A program made the translations under genes and the position numbers. From Eumeta japonica (lineage: Eukaryota > Arthropoda > Insecta > Lepidoptera > Psychidae): DNA of 64,000 nt. The notes beneath the pieces are model-generated. The model saw only the letters and a program-made list of their open reading frames with translations. It did not search any database and was not told where the DNA came from. Positions 35,395 through 45,779 of this stretch are shown piece after piece (the stretch's first letter is position 1; each line of letters starts with the position of its first letter). The stretch lies in assembly GCA_005406025.1 (NCBI GenBank), contig BGZK01000004.1, positions 868,001 through 932,000 on the forward strand, given 5' to 3'.

Positions 35395-37895
35395 GTAAAT
35401 TAAAAAAAATCGAGGTGATCCTACTCCTGAGCATGCGACGTATAATTGGCCGAATGCAAAGCACGGTTCCTTTAAGTCAACGCCACAGTATTGAAATGTT
35501 TGGCCCTGCGCTTCTTTGATACTCATGCTGTAAGCCACAAACCATTTGATATTAAAGGTATCCATGGTACAAGAACTATCTGTCTTTCTTCTTTATCAAT
35601 CATTATTCTGGCTTCGATAATTTTCTTTTGTAGCTGTTTGATGCAGAATCTCGTACCATTACACAGTTTCGACGAGTTCAGATTTTGTAATAAAATAATT
35701 GGTGAACCAACTTTTAACTTAAGACAGTGCAATGGCATTCCTGTAATATTAAATGAATTTAAAAATTTAGTAGGGAAATGTATGCTTTCTTGGTCATCAG
35801 TTGTTGTATCTATTGATATGTAGATTTTGTCTTCTCCAGGAAATGATTCCTGGATGAACATTATCCGGGAAAACTTGAATTTCTTCATTGCCTTGTATTT
35901 TAATTTTCCGTAAATCCACCTTGTTCTGGTGATCCACGTCTGTATTTCGGATATTTGTATTCGCTTGTGACTTTTTCGTTCAAAAGTGACTTCGGATAAC
36001 GTTTTGTACATTTTTCATCTTTTACGCACGGAGCATTTCTATTGAGTTCTCTACATGGGCCATGAACCATGTTTTTTACGATTATACTATAAAGATCAGG
36101 ACCTTCTTCCGGGTTTGGAGACTCAGCTTTGATGATATCATCTACTGGATTTGGTTGAATTTCATTTTGAAACCAAATTAAATTGTGAGAATGTGGCAGT
36201 AGTCGTTTGTGCCATTCAATTGAAAACATTCAGCAAATAACTATAAAAATTTTTATTTTTCACGATGGCCTCAATAATTTGATTTGTTTTCGAAGAAAAA
36301 CTCGGGCAACAATATAATGTCTATCACTGGCTGTCTCTCCATATTGTAATTCTTCTTTGATTTCCACCCATGAAGAATTATATGAAAAAAATTATAAATA
36401 AATCTGGCCAGCCGTGATTTTTGATATAAGTTATCGCATCTTGAGCATATTCATGCGTGTGACGTGGACTTCCAATAAAAGTAGATGGCAAGATGACCAA
36501 ATTTCTCATGTTATCGACCTTTCCATCATTTATCATAGCATCTCTTAAATGAATGTTATACATTCATTTAAGAGATGCTATGATAAAATCCGAACGCAAC
36601 TTTCGTTGATTATGACGAATATTCTAATCTTTCTGTCTTAATTTTAGCACACATATCTACAATAAACTGTTGAAATAACTGCCGACAATTTAAGATATGG
36701 TTATATTCACCATTTCTAGTCATAATTTGATAAGCATAAAATTGCATAGCGGATACTTTTTTGTTAGTTTCAACACCTGTAGCTGGATCGATTTGTTGAA
36801 TATTGAAGTGATAACCATCCTCAGCTTGCCAAAAAATTAGCGGACACTGTGGTGAACCATAACTACGATATGTTTCAGAAATACGTCGCAATTTATTGCT
36901 TCAGCGTTGAATAATAAAATCACGACGACCACATTCGTTATCAACAATTACTACGGCAACTTCGTTCGTTTGAGGTGCCGTGTGAGGTTCGTGTTGACCG
37001 GCTGGTCTTTTATCTGCTCGAATGACGATTTTATAATTATCTGCAACCATTTGGTCTAGAGAATTCTTAAACACATTGATTAGTTGATTATAATCATGAA
37101 GTAGACGCTGTAACTTTTGAATATTACCTAGTCCCCGAATGTTAGATCAACGTTGATCTGTTTCAAGTTCTTCGTTACCAATGAAGTATATTTGAAGAAA
37201 TTTTGGAGTTTCATTGGACATTGGCAAAAGTGAGCATACTCGGTGGTAAATTTGGCCTTCAACCTTGAAAACCGGGCTGAAATTTTCTTTGTGGCGTATT
37301 AATGAAGCTCCAAATGAAGTCATTTGAAAACAATAGTTGTATCGACGTATATTTTTAACAAAATGATTGGAGTCTGGTGTTTTTCCATTCATATATGCGA
37401 GTAATTGTGGTGGTGGTACATCTAATCCTGGTAAATTGACTTTACCATTCAATAAACACAAACCAGTAGTTTCGCCTTTAAATTTCTTCGCATGACAATA
37501 CTCGCATATCGTATAAATTTTTCCGATGGCAAATTTGGATTTTCACTGTATTGTTTTTTGCAATCATAATGGAACGCCTGAAGTTATGAATTCTCAATTT
37601 TACTCGTTACAGCTCGTCTTCTGCGTAACGTAGCCATTCTTTCTTTACTTCTTTTATTTTCCACTTCACGTTGATCAGCAGATTGACAATTTCTAAGATT
37701 TCTCATTCGGGATAGCACTTCTTCGTTAACATGTGCCCTTTTTTCTTCGGTTAAGTTTTCTATAATTCTTTTCACTCCTTTTCGTATATTCGAAAGCCGT
37801 TTTTCTGGTTGTTCTTCTGTTTCAGTTCGACGTGCTACTTTTCTTCTTTTTGAATCCACTTGAAGTTTTGCAAATACTTTTTTACGCTTTGGCAT
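35395..37895 (-). pseudogene. Helitron Rep-helicase pseudogene
   Basis: It encodes a rolling-circle transposase with an internal deletion. The start codon at 37893-37895 opens a 103-residue basic N-terminus (MPKRKKVFAKLQ...). The frame then passes through YCHAKKFKGETTGLCLLNGK (37.45 kb), the Helitron_like_N region (NYKIVIRADKRPAGQHEP; SETYRSYGSPQCPLIFW, 36.6-37.1 kb), LPSTFIGSPRHTHEYAQDA, and the HUH motif in LLPHSHNLIW (about 36.2 kb). After KYPKYRRGSPEQGGF (35.9 kb) it jumps to the helicase C-terminus: NITGMPLHCLKLKVGSPIIL, NLNSSKLCNGTRF, then EAQGQTFQYCGVDL and GQLYVACSGVGSP (35.4-35.5 kb). The Y2 tyrosines and helicase motifs I-IV are missing. At least two in-frame stops (near 37147 and 36900), several frameshifts and one inverted-copy insertion break it. 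Confidence 0.88.
36529..36587. repeat. Perfect 27-bp foldback inside the Rep pseudogene
   Basis: Arms 36529-36555 and 36561-36587 are exact complements with loop TTATA. The arm at 36529-36555 encodes the conserved HLRDAMIND segment on the minus strand. The other arm interrupts the reading between LRSD and that segment, so it is an inserted inverted copy. Confidence 0.92.
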
Positions 37896-37956
37896 TGTAC
37901 ATGTGTAATGTAATAAAGTTACACAAAAGTAATCTCTTGAATGTTGTTATAATGAC

Positions 37957-38034
37957 ACTGACGAAGTCATTGAATTCCGGTTCATATATCATAATGCACC
38001 GAAATTTTTAGTAGCAGAACACTCTAGAATATTT
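37957..38034 (-). promoter_or_regulatory. Proximal heat-shock-type core promoter of Helitron Rep
   Basis: Read on the minus strand: a heat-shock element at 38016-38034 (pentamers AGAAC, ACTCT, AGAAT, ATTTA on the plus strand); TATATGA with its first T at 37988; and TCAGT at 37961-37957, whose A (37959) would be +1. TATA lies at -29, the HSE about 27 bp further upstream, and the Rep ATG 64 nt downstream. The order and spacing are those of insect hsp promoters. Activity is inferred. Confidence 0.6.
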
Positions 38035-38135
38035 AAATAGTTTGTTCTTTTACACTTGTCAAAGTCACTTGAATTTATTTAATTACTGTTCACTCTCAAT
38101 TTCAATTGATCTTCTCTCAACTGCAAATACGATCA

Positions 38136-38216
38136 ACTGACGAAAAGTCACTAAGTTTCGGTTTATATACCATAATACATCGAAATTTCTAGTACCAGAA
38201 CATTCAAGATTATTCC
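38136..38216 (-). promoter_or_regulatory. Distal duplicate heat-shock-type core promoter
   Basis: The same module lies about 180 bp further upstream: an HSE at 38197-38216 (AGAAC, ATTCA, AGATT, ATTCC), TATATAA with first T at 38169, and TCAGT at 38140-38136 with the presumed +1 at 38138. TATA is at -31. The surrounding ACTGACGAA...GAAATTT(C/T)TAGTA sequence is also duplicated, so the whole promoter was copied in tandem. Confidence 0.6.
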
Positions 38217-38269
38217 CAACAATGACAGCCTATCTGAAATCTTTTAAGAATTTATAAATTATTATGTTT

Positions 38270-39150
38270 TTCAAAGTTCTTGATTGTCCTGGAATGTTAA
38301 AGAACATTTTAGAACTTTCAAGATTATTTCTGATAGTAACAGACCATCCTGGATTTTAAAAAATTTTTTGATGGCAGTAGATTGTTCTAAAATATTATGG
38401 CAAAATCTAGAAAATTGTAGAAGTCTTTATGAGTTAAAGAATTAATTAATTTTATTTTTTTTTAAGAATTTCTAGAATATTTCAGATCAATTATAAGAGT
38501 TGCACACATTTTGGAACTTTCTAGATTATTTCAGAAAGCTTCAGAACTTTATAGAACATTCCAGATCGATTGTAACAGTTGCACACATTTTGGAACTTTC
38601 TAGATTATTTCAGAAAGCTTTAGAGCTTTATAGAACATTCCGGATCGATTGTAACAGTTGCACACATTTTGGAACTTTCTAGATTATTTCAGAAAGCTTT
38701 AGAGCTTTATAGAACATTCCGGATCGATTATAACAGTTGCACACATTTTGGAACTTTCTAGATTATTTTAGAAAGCTTTAGAACTTTATAGAACATTCCA
38801 GATCGATTGTAACAGTTGCATACATTTTGGAACTTTCTAGATTATTTCAGAAAGCTTTAGAACTTTATAGAACATTCCAGATCGATTGTAACAGTTGCAT
38901 ACATTTTGGAACTTTCTAGATTATTTCAGAAAGCTTTAGAACTTTATAGAACATTCCAGATCGTGTAACAGTTGCACATATTTTGGAACTTTTTAGATCA
39001 TTCCACAACATTCCAGATTAATTGTAACAGTTGCACACAGTTTGGAACTTTCTAGATCATTCCAGAATTTTTTAAAAACTTCCAGAACATTTCGGATTCT
39101 TTTTAAAAGTTGCACACATTTTGGGGTTTTCTAGATTATTTCCAGAAATT
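38270..39150. repeat. 79-bp minisatellite of heat-shock elements
   Basis: The anchor TGCACA(C)/TGCATA recurs at 38501, 38580, 38659, 38738, 38817, 38896, 38973, 39032 and 39111. That is six 79-bp steps, one 77, one 59 (truncated) and variants. Each unit holds 11 contiguous pentamers in one phase; in the first unit they run 38513-38567 (GGAAC, TTTCT, AGATT, ATTTC, AGAAA, GCTTC, AGAAC, TTTAT, AGAAC, ATTCC, AGATC). Six match nGAAn/nTTCn exactly. A diverged unit at 38301-38335 keeps the phase. The array lies upstream of the Rep promoters. Confidence 0.85.
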
Positions 39151-39424
39151 CTAATAAATTAGAAAAGGACAGATATATATTTTTTTTACATTTTCGCCAC
39201 CCCTAACCACCCACTTTTACCCACCGCGACCAAACTCCCTTAATCTCACCATGAGACCAAGGGGTTTTTACCACCCCAACGGGAAGTTAATTGGAATAGA
39301 TAGAGAAAACCCTGTCTTTATAAACGAAAATTAACATTTTAAATATGTGTAATATAGATTTAGATGTGTCCGATGATGAGCTCGATATGGGTCGCCTTAG
39401 AAAATCTCAATCAAACCTAATAGG

Positions 39425-39600
39425 TAGAATGCTGAAGAATGCTCAAATTTTAAGCACCCGCAGTCTATGAGCTCCCGTGAAATAATTGACGAATGTCAGC
39501 GAAACAAGAGAGATGTGCAAAGACAGCATCATGTCGAAATCTGTGGTCTATGCTTACCTTTCTGTGAAATTAACGTTAGTTGATAATAATAAAGATAATT
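39425..39600 (+). mobile_element. RTE-like LINE 3' tail
   Basis: CTCAAATTTTAAGCACCCG, then AACAAGAGAGATGTGCAAAG and TCTATGCTTACCTTTCTG match the last ~170 bp of the family, ending in a TAATAATAA tail. It is 5'-truncated and abuts the Helitron's outer side. Confidence 0.7.
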
Positions 39601-40640
39601 AGATCGTATTTATTCATTTTTATTATGATCAACTCATGCTTATTTAGCCACAGCATCAATTTGCGTTAAGCCGTCGGTCGTCGGTTACTGCAGGTCTCTA
39701 AATCTGCATCGATACAGCGCGAAGGCATAGGTTGAAACTGCTCTTTGTAAAATAAAAGCGACTCATCAGATCGGTTTTTGAAACTCGATAATGTGTTTAT
39801 TAATTTTTAAGCTCATTATTCTAGAATAGGTACAATATTATTAAAATTTATTATAAATGATGTACTAAAAGGTGAACTTGCACGTTATCATTTTTAGGCA
39901 CTACTTTATTTTTTACACTTAGTTAATCCTCGCTGAGCGGTAATATGGCACTGTTTCTTCAACGCGAGCCTCTTCAATTATTAATATTTAACTCTGGAGA
40001 GAAATCAATATAAAATCTTTCAATTACCATTTCTAAATTTTAGTGGAACATTTGGAGTTGTAACATAATGGCTGTACAATATTTCGACAATACTTTAAGA
40101 TAGTTTATGTCTAAGAAAAGAAAACAATATGTTATTAACTACTGTTAATTAATAATATATATTAAATAATATTAATCGAATGAGATATTCCTCGTTCTGT
40201 TAACATTACCCGAATCCCAGAGACTTTAATTACGTGATAATTTAAGGATTTTTACAACCAATATTGCTACAATTCTACAATTTTTATTTTCCTTCTTCAA
40301 TAACTTGAATTAGCGTGTTTCACAGCAAGTGGCATTAAATGCTCTCTTAGTCAATATGAAATAGCAATCAAGATATTTTGTTTATTATTTATTTTCAATA
40401 AATAAATATTTAGATACATAAACATCATAAACCTAGTCCCATCTATAGTTTATGTCATGTAGTATCATTTGGTATTGAAAATCAAAAAACAGAAATAATT
40501 TATTTTCCTCAAAATAATTACTAAATGGTATTAAATAAAGCAATGATCAGAAAATTTGTTTTTTACTTCGACTTCCCAGGGAATACATACAGATGAACAT
40601 CGGAAGCGTTAAGCCAGTTCTTGAGATAGCTCTGTATGCT
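39600..40640. other. AT-rich stretch, nothing recognised
   Basis: A short GC-richer patch lies at about 39660-39730; the rest is AT-rich. No gene or element was recognised. Confidence 0.5.
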
Positions 40641-40641
40641 T

Positions 40642-40697
40642 ATACATACACACACATACGCAACGCGCGCGCGCGCGCCTTTGTGTGTGTGTGTGTG
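40642..40697. repeat. Compound (CA)n-(CG)n-(TG)n alternating tract
   Basis: Alternating purine-pyrimidine DNA: CACACACATACGCAACG, then (CG)n to 40678, then (TG)n from 40683. The CG core has strong Z-DNA potential, and the CA and TG flanks can pair as a hairpin. Confidence 0.9.
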
Positions 40698-40849
40698 AGT
40701 CTTAAGATATGTTTAAGTTAACAATAATCTTTAGCTTTTGGAAACTAATAATTATATTGATTTTTAATACTAAGTATAACACTAACTACTTTTCTGTAAT
40801 AACCGGACAAGTCTTTCCAAAATGTCTCCAATTCCATAATTTCATTTTT

Positions 40850-41110
40850 AATACCGCCTAAAGCTAAAACACGGCGTCATTGAGTGATGTATTACGTTTA
40901 TAACTGGCCAGGATATAACCGAGCTTAAAGGGGCTTTGTGGGCGCGATCGGCCGCCATATTGGGTCACTCTGGTGACGTAACGAGGGACCTTAATGACGT
41001 CACTCGGCGACCTCCGTGCACTTAGGCCGACTGCCCGGCGAGGACGCTTATTAGGGCCGCCTTAAGGGATACAATGATGTGAGCGCTCGTAGGTTGTGGC
41101 ATTTTGTATG
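40850..41110. promoter_or_regulatory. GC-rich island with CRE and YY1/Pho-type sites
   Basis: GCCGCCATATTG at 40951-40962 matches the YY1/Pleiohomeotic consensus. TGACGTAA at 40974-40981 is a CRE half variant, and TGACGTCA at 40995-41002 is a perfect palindromic CRE. All lie within 52 bp in a unique GC-rich block. It could be an enhancer, silencer or distant promoter; no gene start is evident beside it. Confidence 0.4.
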
Positions 41111-41279
41111 CGTATTTTGGATTACGTATTTTATTTATATTTTATTTTCGCTCTGTATTTATCAACATATACGTACACTTTGTTACATATATGACACGTG
41201 TACCGTAAAATATTACTTGTTAGGAGTTTTCTTCCGAAATTTTCCGACCTGACTACGGGCAGAATTAATCATAAATTCT

Positions 41280-41490
41280 CTACTTATTGTTTAGATAAAG
41301 GACTTCTCCTTTGCTGCATAGAACAGATTAAGCCGCCGGTGTCGGAAATCCTCACTGCAATAATGTTATGGATCTTAGCACCTCCTGACGGCGCTTTAAC
41401 GACGTGCAGTACTTGAGATGCGAGTCCAACAATTGAGATAATCATATCGTGGCAGGGCCGCGACCGCACACACCTGACGCAGTAAAGAAC
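41280..41490. other. GC-richer unique block
   Basis: A unique stretch holding a 61-codon minus-strand frame (41284-41469; contains VGLASQVLHVVKAPSGGAKI). No domain, splice-site pair or upstream exon supports a gene. It may be a conserved noncoding element or an unrecognised exon. Confidence 0.25.
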
Positions 41491-41499
41491 AATTACGTA

Positions 41500-44400
41500 T
41501 TCTAGAATACTATCTGGAATATTTTTGTTCAGATTATTCAGCGAGAACCATCAAACCTACGGTAAAAAGAGAATTACTACTACCGTTTCGACCTAAAAAA
41601 ATACACGCATCTACCTGAGGTCCTGTGTAAACACGTCTATCATCTACCGCACTATTTGACTTTGGTTATTTTAAAATTAAAAGCGACTTACGTAAATAAA
41701 TGGTTAACTCTGTAATAATGATATGAAGACCTTGAATTTATAAAAAAAAAAAAACTGTCATATTGTTCGTGGTGCGAAGCTTGTAAAGTTTAAAAGAATG
41801 TCATATAATTTCATGCTAAGACTTTTTTCTTTTACTTTTTAAATTAAATGAATTTTCAGACACAGATATACTATATTATTTGAATTTTTTAAATATAATT
41901 ATTTTAAAATTAGATAAAAATTTAAAAGAGCTAAATACGTGAGATAAAATGAATGTGGTTTTGCTCTGTAATGTGAAATTTGAAATTATAATTTATTACA
42001 TATAAAAATATAATTAATTATGATGTCCACGTAGACGAACCCTCTAAAAGAAGCTCTTTTATTATGGAAGTAGTCCATGACAACACTTTATTATTTATTA
42101 GGTATGCTTATGACTGACCTCGTCACCTTTGCTGGTTCCTCTTGGTTATAAATGATTTAGAGCCATTGCGAAAATGAAGAAAGGTAGCTTATATCCGATT
42201 GCAGACGTCCAATGGTTTAAATCATCGAGTAAACGTATTCTTCTACAATTGAACTACAATTGAATGATGATTTTGTGATATCGTTCCAAATATAGCACTC
42301 GCGTGTATGCAACACGTACACATTTGTAGTACCCACATTTAAGTAGCACTCAAACAAACTATTAAGCAATAATAATAACTGATACGAAACGTAACATCTA
42401 TTAAAAAAAAACATGTCAAAAACTAAGCTATTATTACGGTGACTTAACCAATATTTTTTTCATAAAAGTGATTATATATTACGTTCAAATAAACTAAAAA
42501 CATATTTATTTTAAAAAATTTTTTTATGAAATACGCGTACATAATTTAATGTGACAAAATACAAAAGTATTGTTTTAAATAAACAAGATTGTGGTCTTCA
42601 AATTTACTTTAATATATTTTTTTAATGCAATTATAAATTAGTTAAATTATTTTATTTTGAAAATTAATATCTCAATAGTATTTTATGAAATGTAGATCAT
42701 TATATAATATTAAAATAGCATCAAATATTTTTTTTTTGTAGAAATAACATCAGTACGTCATAATATTAACAAAAAAAATCTTATAGTTACAATTAATTTG
42801 ATGAAAATTGCTTTACTTTATGGCCAATCAAATATTAGAATTAGTTAAAAGTAGCATTATGCAAAGTTTTAGTTAACAACGATATTTTAAAATACAAACA
42901 AATTTTTATACGATAATACCAACAAAATGTATTCATATTAATATTCAGAAATCATTGTATTATTTCTACTCAAGACTATTTTGTTATTAAAGATGTATTG
43001 TTGTTTAACGTATTATTTCTAATATTTTTTCGTAGATGGCGCTAACAAAAAAAGTTTACATCGCGGCATAGGTGTGCTCACGATCAAACTTAGGCAATTA
43101 TCTCTCCACACCATTGCTTCTCGGGCTTTTGGTTGAGTTGAAAGTGCAGTATTTGTTCTTTTAAGTTTAACATCTGATAGTTTTCGCATCGTGGGACTAC
43201 TATATTAAATTGACTTTTTATCTTAACAAAAGTTGTTTGGTAAACTACATGCACACAGTTCTGTAACAAGTACAAAATTAGTTTCGTTAAAAGTACTAAA
43301 ATCATGTAATAGCATATACCAATCATGTAGTGTTATCTAGTGTTATATACCAAAATCATACAGTTAAAAATACAAAGATCCCTAATAAATATTACTGTAC
43401 TCATTAAGAAAATAAAATCCTTCTTTTACAGATTTTACAAATAACTATTTTAGGTTTGTTTAAAGTTTTACATTAAATTAATACAATGTGAATTAATTAA
43501 ACTCACTATAACGCGTATTAAATTTACATTAATAAATTTAGTTACTTCAACAATATTTATTTAATGAGAATAACGTCATACTCATGTAGGTCTTATGTTA
43601 ACCTTAGGAAATCGCTTATTTCGTTATTTTAATCAAAGTGTTTTTTTCAGTGCACATTTCAGAAGCATTCACACATATGTAGCACGCTACTTTGGACATG
43701 TACAATACGCCCTATTTTAAAAGTATTTACAGATAGGATACTGATAGTAATTACAAATATGGGACGTTAAAGGAAAAAAATTAGAAGTATTATGCATTAA
43801 TGTGAAAATTCTTATTAACTTACGTTGTAGTAATAATTGTTACCGTATATTTTACATTTATAGTGTTAAAATTAGCACAGTCTAAAATGATTACCTATAG
43901 TAAAACTATTATTGAATGTTTCACATAACAATGTCTGTTTATTTTAAATTATGTTGCACCTGTCAAGAATTCTTGCAATTTTATAATATTTTCTTTGAAA
44001 GTCTTTATTTATTATTTTTACCGCATATAAAGTTTATTTTACTATAATTTTATTTCCTCCTCCACATTACATGGTCAAAATCTTCCATCAAAACATTGCA
44101 GACTCAACATTTCCGTGAATACAGATTATATTAACATTTCAAACGTTTATGTGCATCAATTAACGTGAAGTTTGTAAAATCATCTTAGTTCATACATTAT
44201 ATTAAATACGCACACAAACATTCAATTATAATACACGTTTTATGTGCAATTTATCATCTTGTTCATAAATCCGAAGTAATTTGTCTGTGAAAATCAGAAC
44301 TTAAGTATGACAAAAACTATAAAAATAACGACATAAGACGAGGAAATCAGAATCACATAAAAAAAATTGTAATGTAAAGATTTAATTGCCTAGGTTAAAG

Positions 44401-45440
44401 ATATGAAAATACGATACACATGTAACACATTTTTAAAACGGAATAAAAACCATGTATGCATTCATGTATTTGTATACATATATTTCACATATTTCTAGCC
44501 TCTTGAAATTATGTCGTTATAAATTTTAACAATTTTTGGAATATTTGTAAGATTTGTTATACGTCTAATGGTCAAAGGAACATATCGTTTTCAAGGATCA
44601 GATGCCATTTTGTATATAATATGGGATAATACTACCCTGCTGTCTTTGTCGTGTTTGTACAATCGGTAAAGGGCAAAGCCTTTGACCAGGTGAAATAGTA
44701 CCGAAGATGTAACCGTTGCGAACGTCTGTTCCAAATCTGTATAATTATTATGCTTATAATTATTATCACGAACATTTATTTCACTGTTTGTTTGTATATG
44801 TCCTTGAAGACATATATACCCTATGTTGATGTCACAGCTTTCAATTTTGGCAAATAAATAATAATATACAGTTCCATATACATGTTTATAAACCCAATAA
44901 ATGCATTCTGTGTGCACTCACACGGATGTAAATACTGGCAGGTTTTCATGGATTTTAAAATTAAACATGGAAATAAATAAATAATCATATTTTTTTTCGA
45001 AATCACATATAATGTTAATTATAGATTTATTTCTGTTATAGAATCAAAATGTGTAACAAATCAATTTTGTACGAAATCAACTTGTTTCTTTTATTCTTAA
45101 TTCTATTGCGCTATTAGTACTATAAACGTCAACTTCAACCGTCAATCAAATTTGCAAATTTTCTTCAATATTATTCAGTAATAACAAAAAAAAAACAATT
45201 AAAACAAGACTACGTGCACTAAATTAGTTTAGGCTTAGACTTAATAAATGCATTCTGATCGCTTGTATCGATTGCATCGAAAAGACCAGATTTAACTCAA
45301 CGATCTTGATACAAATTAAATATTTTTTTTGTAGAGCCCAAATGTACAAATTACAACACATAACTCAAACGACCAAATACAGAAATATTCTGTTAGACGT
45401 TTAATTTATTTCATTACATCAGATAAAATTTAAATTAATG
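41500..45440. other. Long AT-rich desert
   Basis: Nearly 4 kb of very AT-rich sequence with homopolymers and no recognised gene, transposon core or repeat from elsewhere in the window. The short frames have A/T-driven composition. Confidence 0.6.
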
Positions 45441-45454
45441 TTGTTACAGTGCAG

Positions 45455-45745
45455 AGCCATGATCAGCTCATCTGCTAACTGCATCGAAGAAATGGGCCGG
45501 CTGGACCAGCGCAATGCCAAACTCGGAGAATATGAAAGTGATAAACAGTTTTCGCTGTTGTATTTCGTTCAGTGAGTGAGAGATCCGGTGGCACGCTATC
45601 CTCTCTGTCATCCCGCTCTTTCTTCCGTTAACCCACTCCCCATCCGTCAGCTCAATTCTTCCCCCATCCGATATCCTATTCCCATTCTGAAACGAATTAA
45701 TGACTCCTCTAAGGTTGCAAGTGTGTGTGGTGGGTGGCGAAATTT
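45455..45745 (-). repeat. Interspersed repeat family A, full-length copy
   Basis: In reverse orientation it shows AACAGTTTTCGCTGTTGTAT, TTCGTTCAGTGAGTGAGAG, TCCGGTGGC, ATCCGATATCCTATTCCC, then GACTCCTCTAAGGTTGCAAG. All family blocks are present in order. Confidence 0.8.
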
Positions 45746-45779
45746 CTATAAAAAAAACTAACACATCAAACCAATAACT

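Larger units (their letters stand above)
35039..39300 (-). mobile_element. Helitron with Rep/helicase remnants, internally deleted
   Basis: The element lies on the minus strand. Its 3' end is the CTAG at 35039-35042 (minus-strand host T at 35038). It is preceded by a hairpin with a 6-bp stem, AACCCG at 35049-35054 pairing with CGGGTT at 35063-35068. The best 5' end is TCTATTCCAATTAACTTCC starting at 39300, with host A at 39301. Both flanks fit the A^T insertion rule, though the 5' end is a judgement. Inside, from 5' to 3' of the element, are a G-rich leader, a 79-bp minisatellite, two promoter modules, the Rep-helicase relic and the 3' hairpin. At 4.3 kb it is shorter than autonomous Helitrons because the gene's middle is deleted. 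Confidence 0.75.

Noticed and set aside
38500..38682. 60-codon frame MHTFWNFLDY...
   Set aside because: It is a translation of the 79-bp minisatellite; its internal repetition mirrors the DNA repeat.
38270..39150. CRISPR array
   Set aside because: Units are contiguous 79-bp near-copies without unique spacers, in a eukaryotic transposon.
39180..39300. Telomere-like or satellite array from the CCACCC-rich stretch
   Set aside because: Only a short irregular C-rich patch; better explained as the Helitron 5' leader.
41284..41469. Minus-strand frame with protein-like sequence (VGLASQVLHVVKAPSGGAKI)
   Set aside because: No recognisable domain, promoter or splice sites. Recorded only as a unique block; a genome-wide protein search would settle it.
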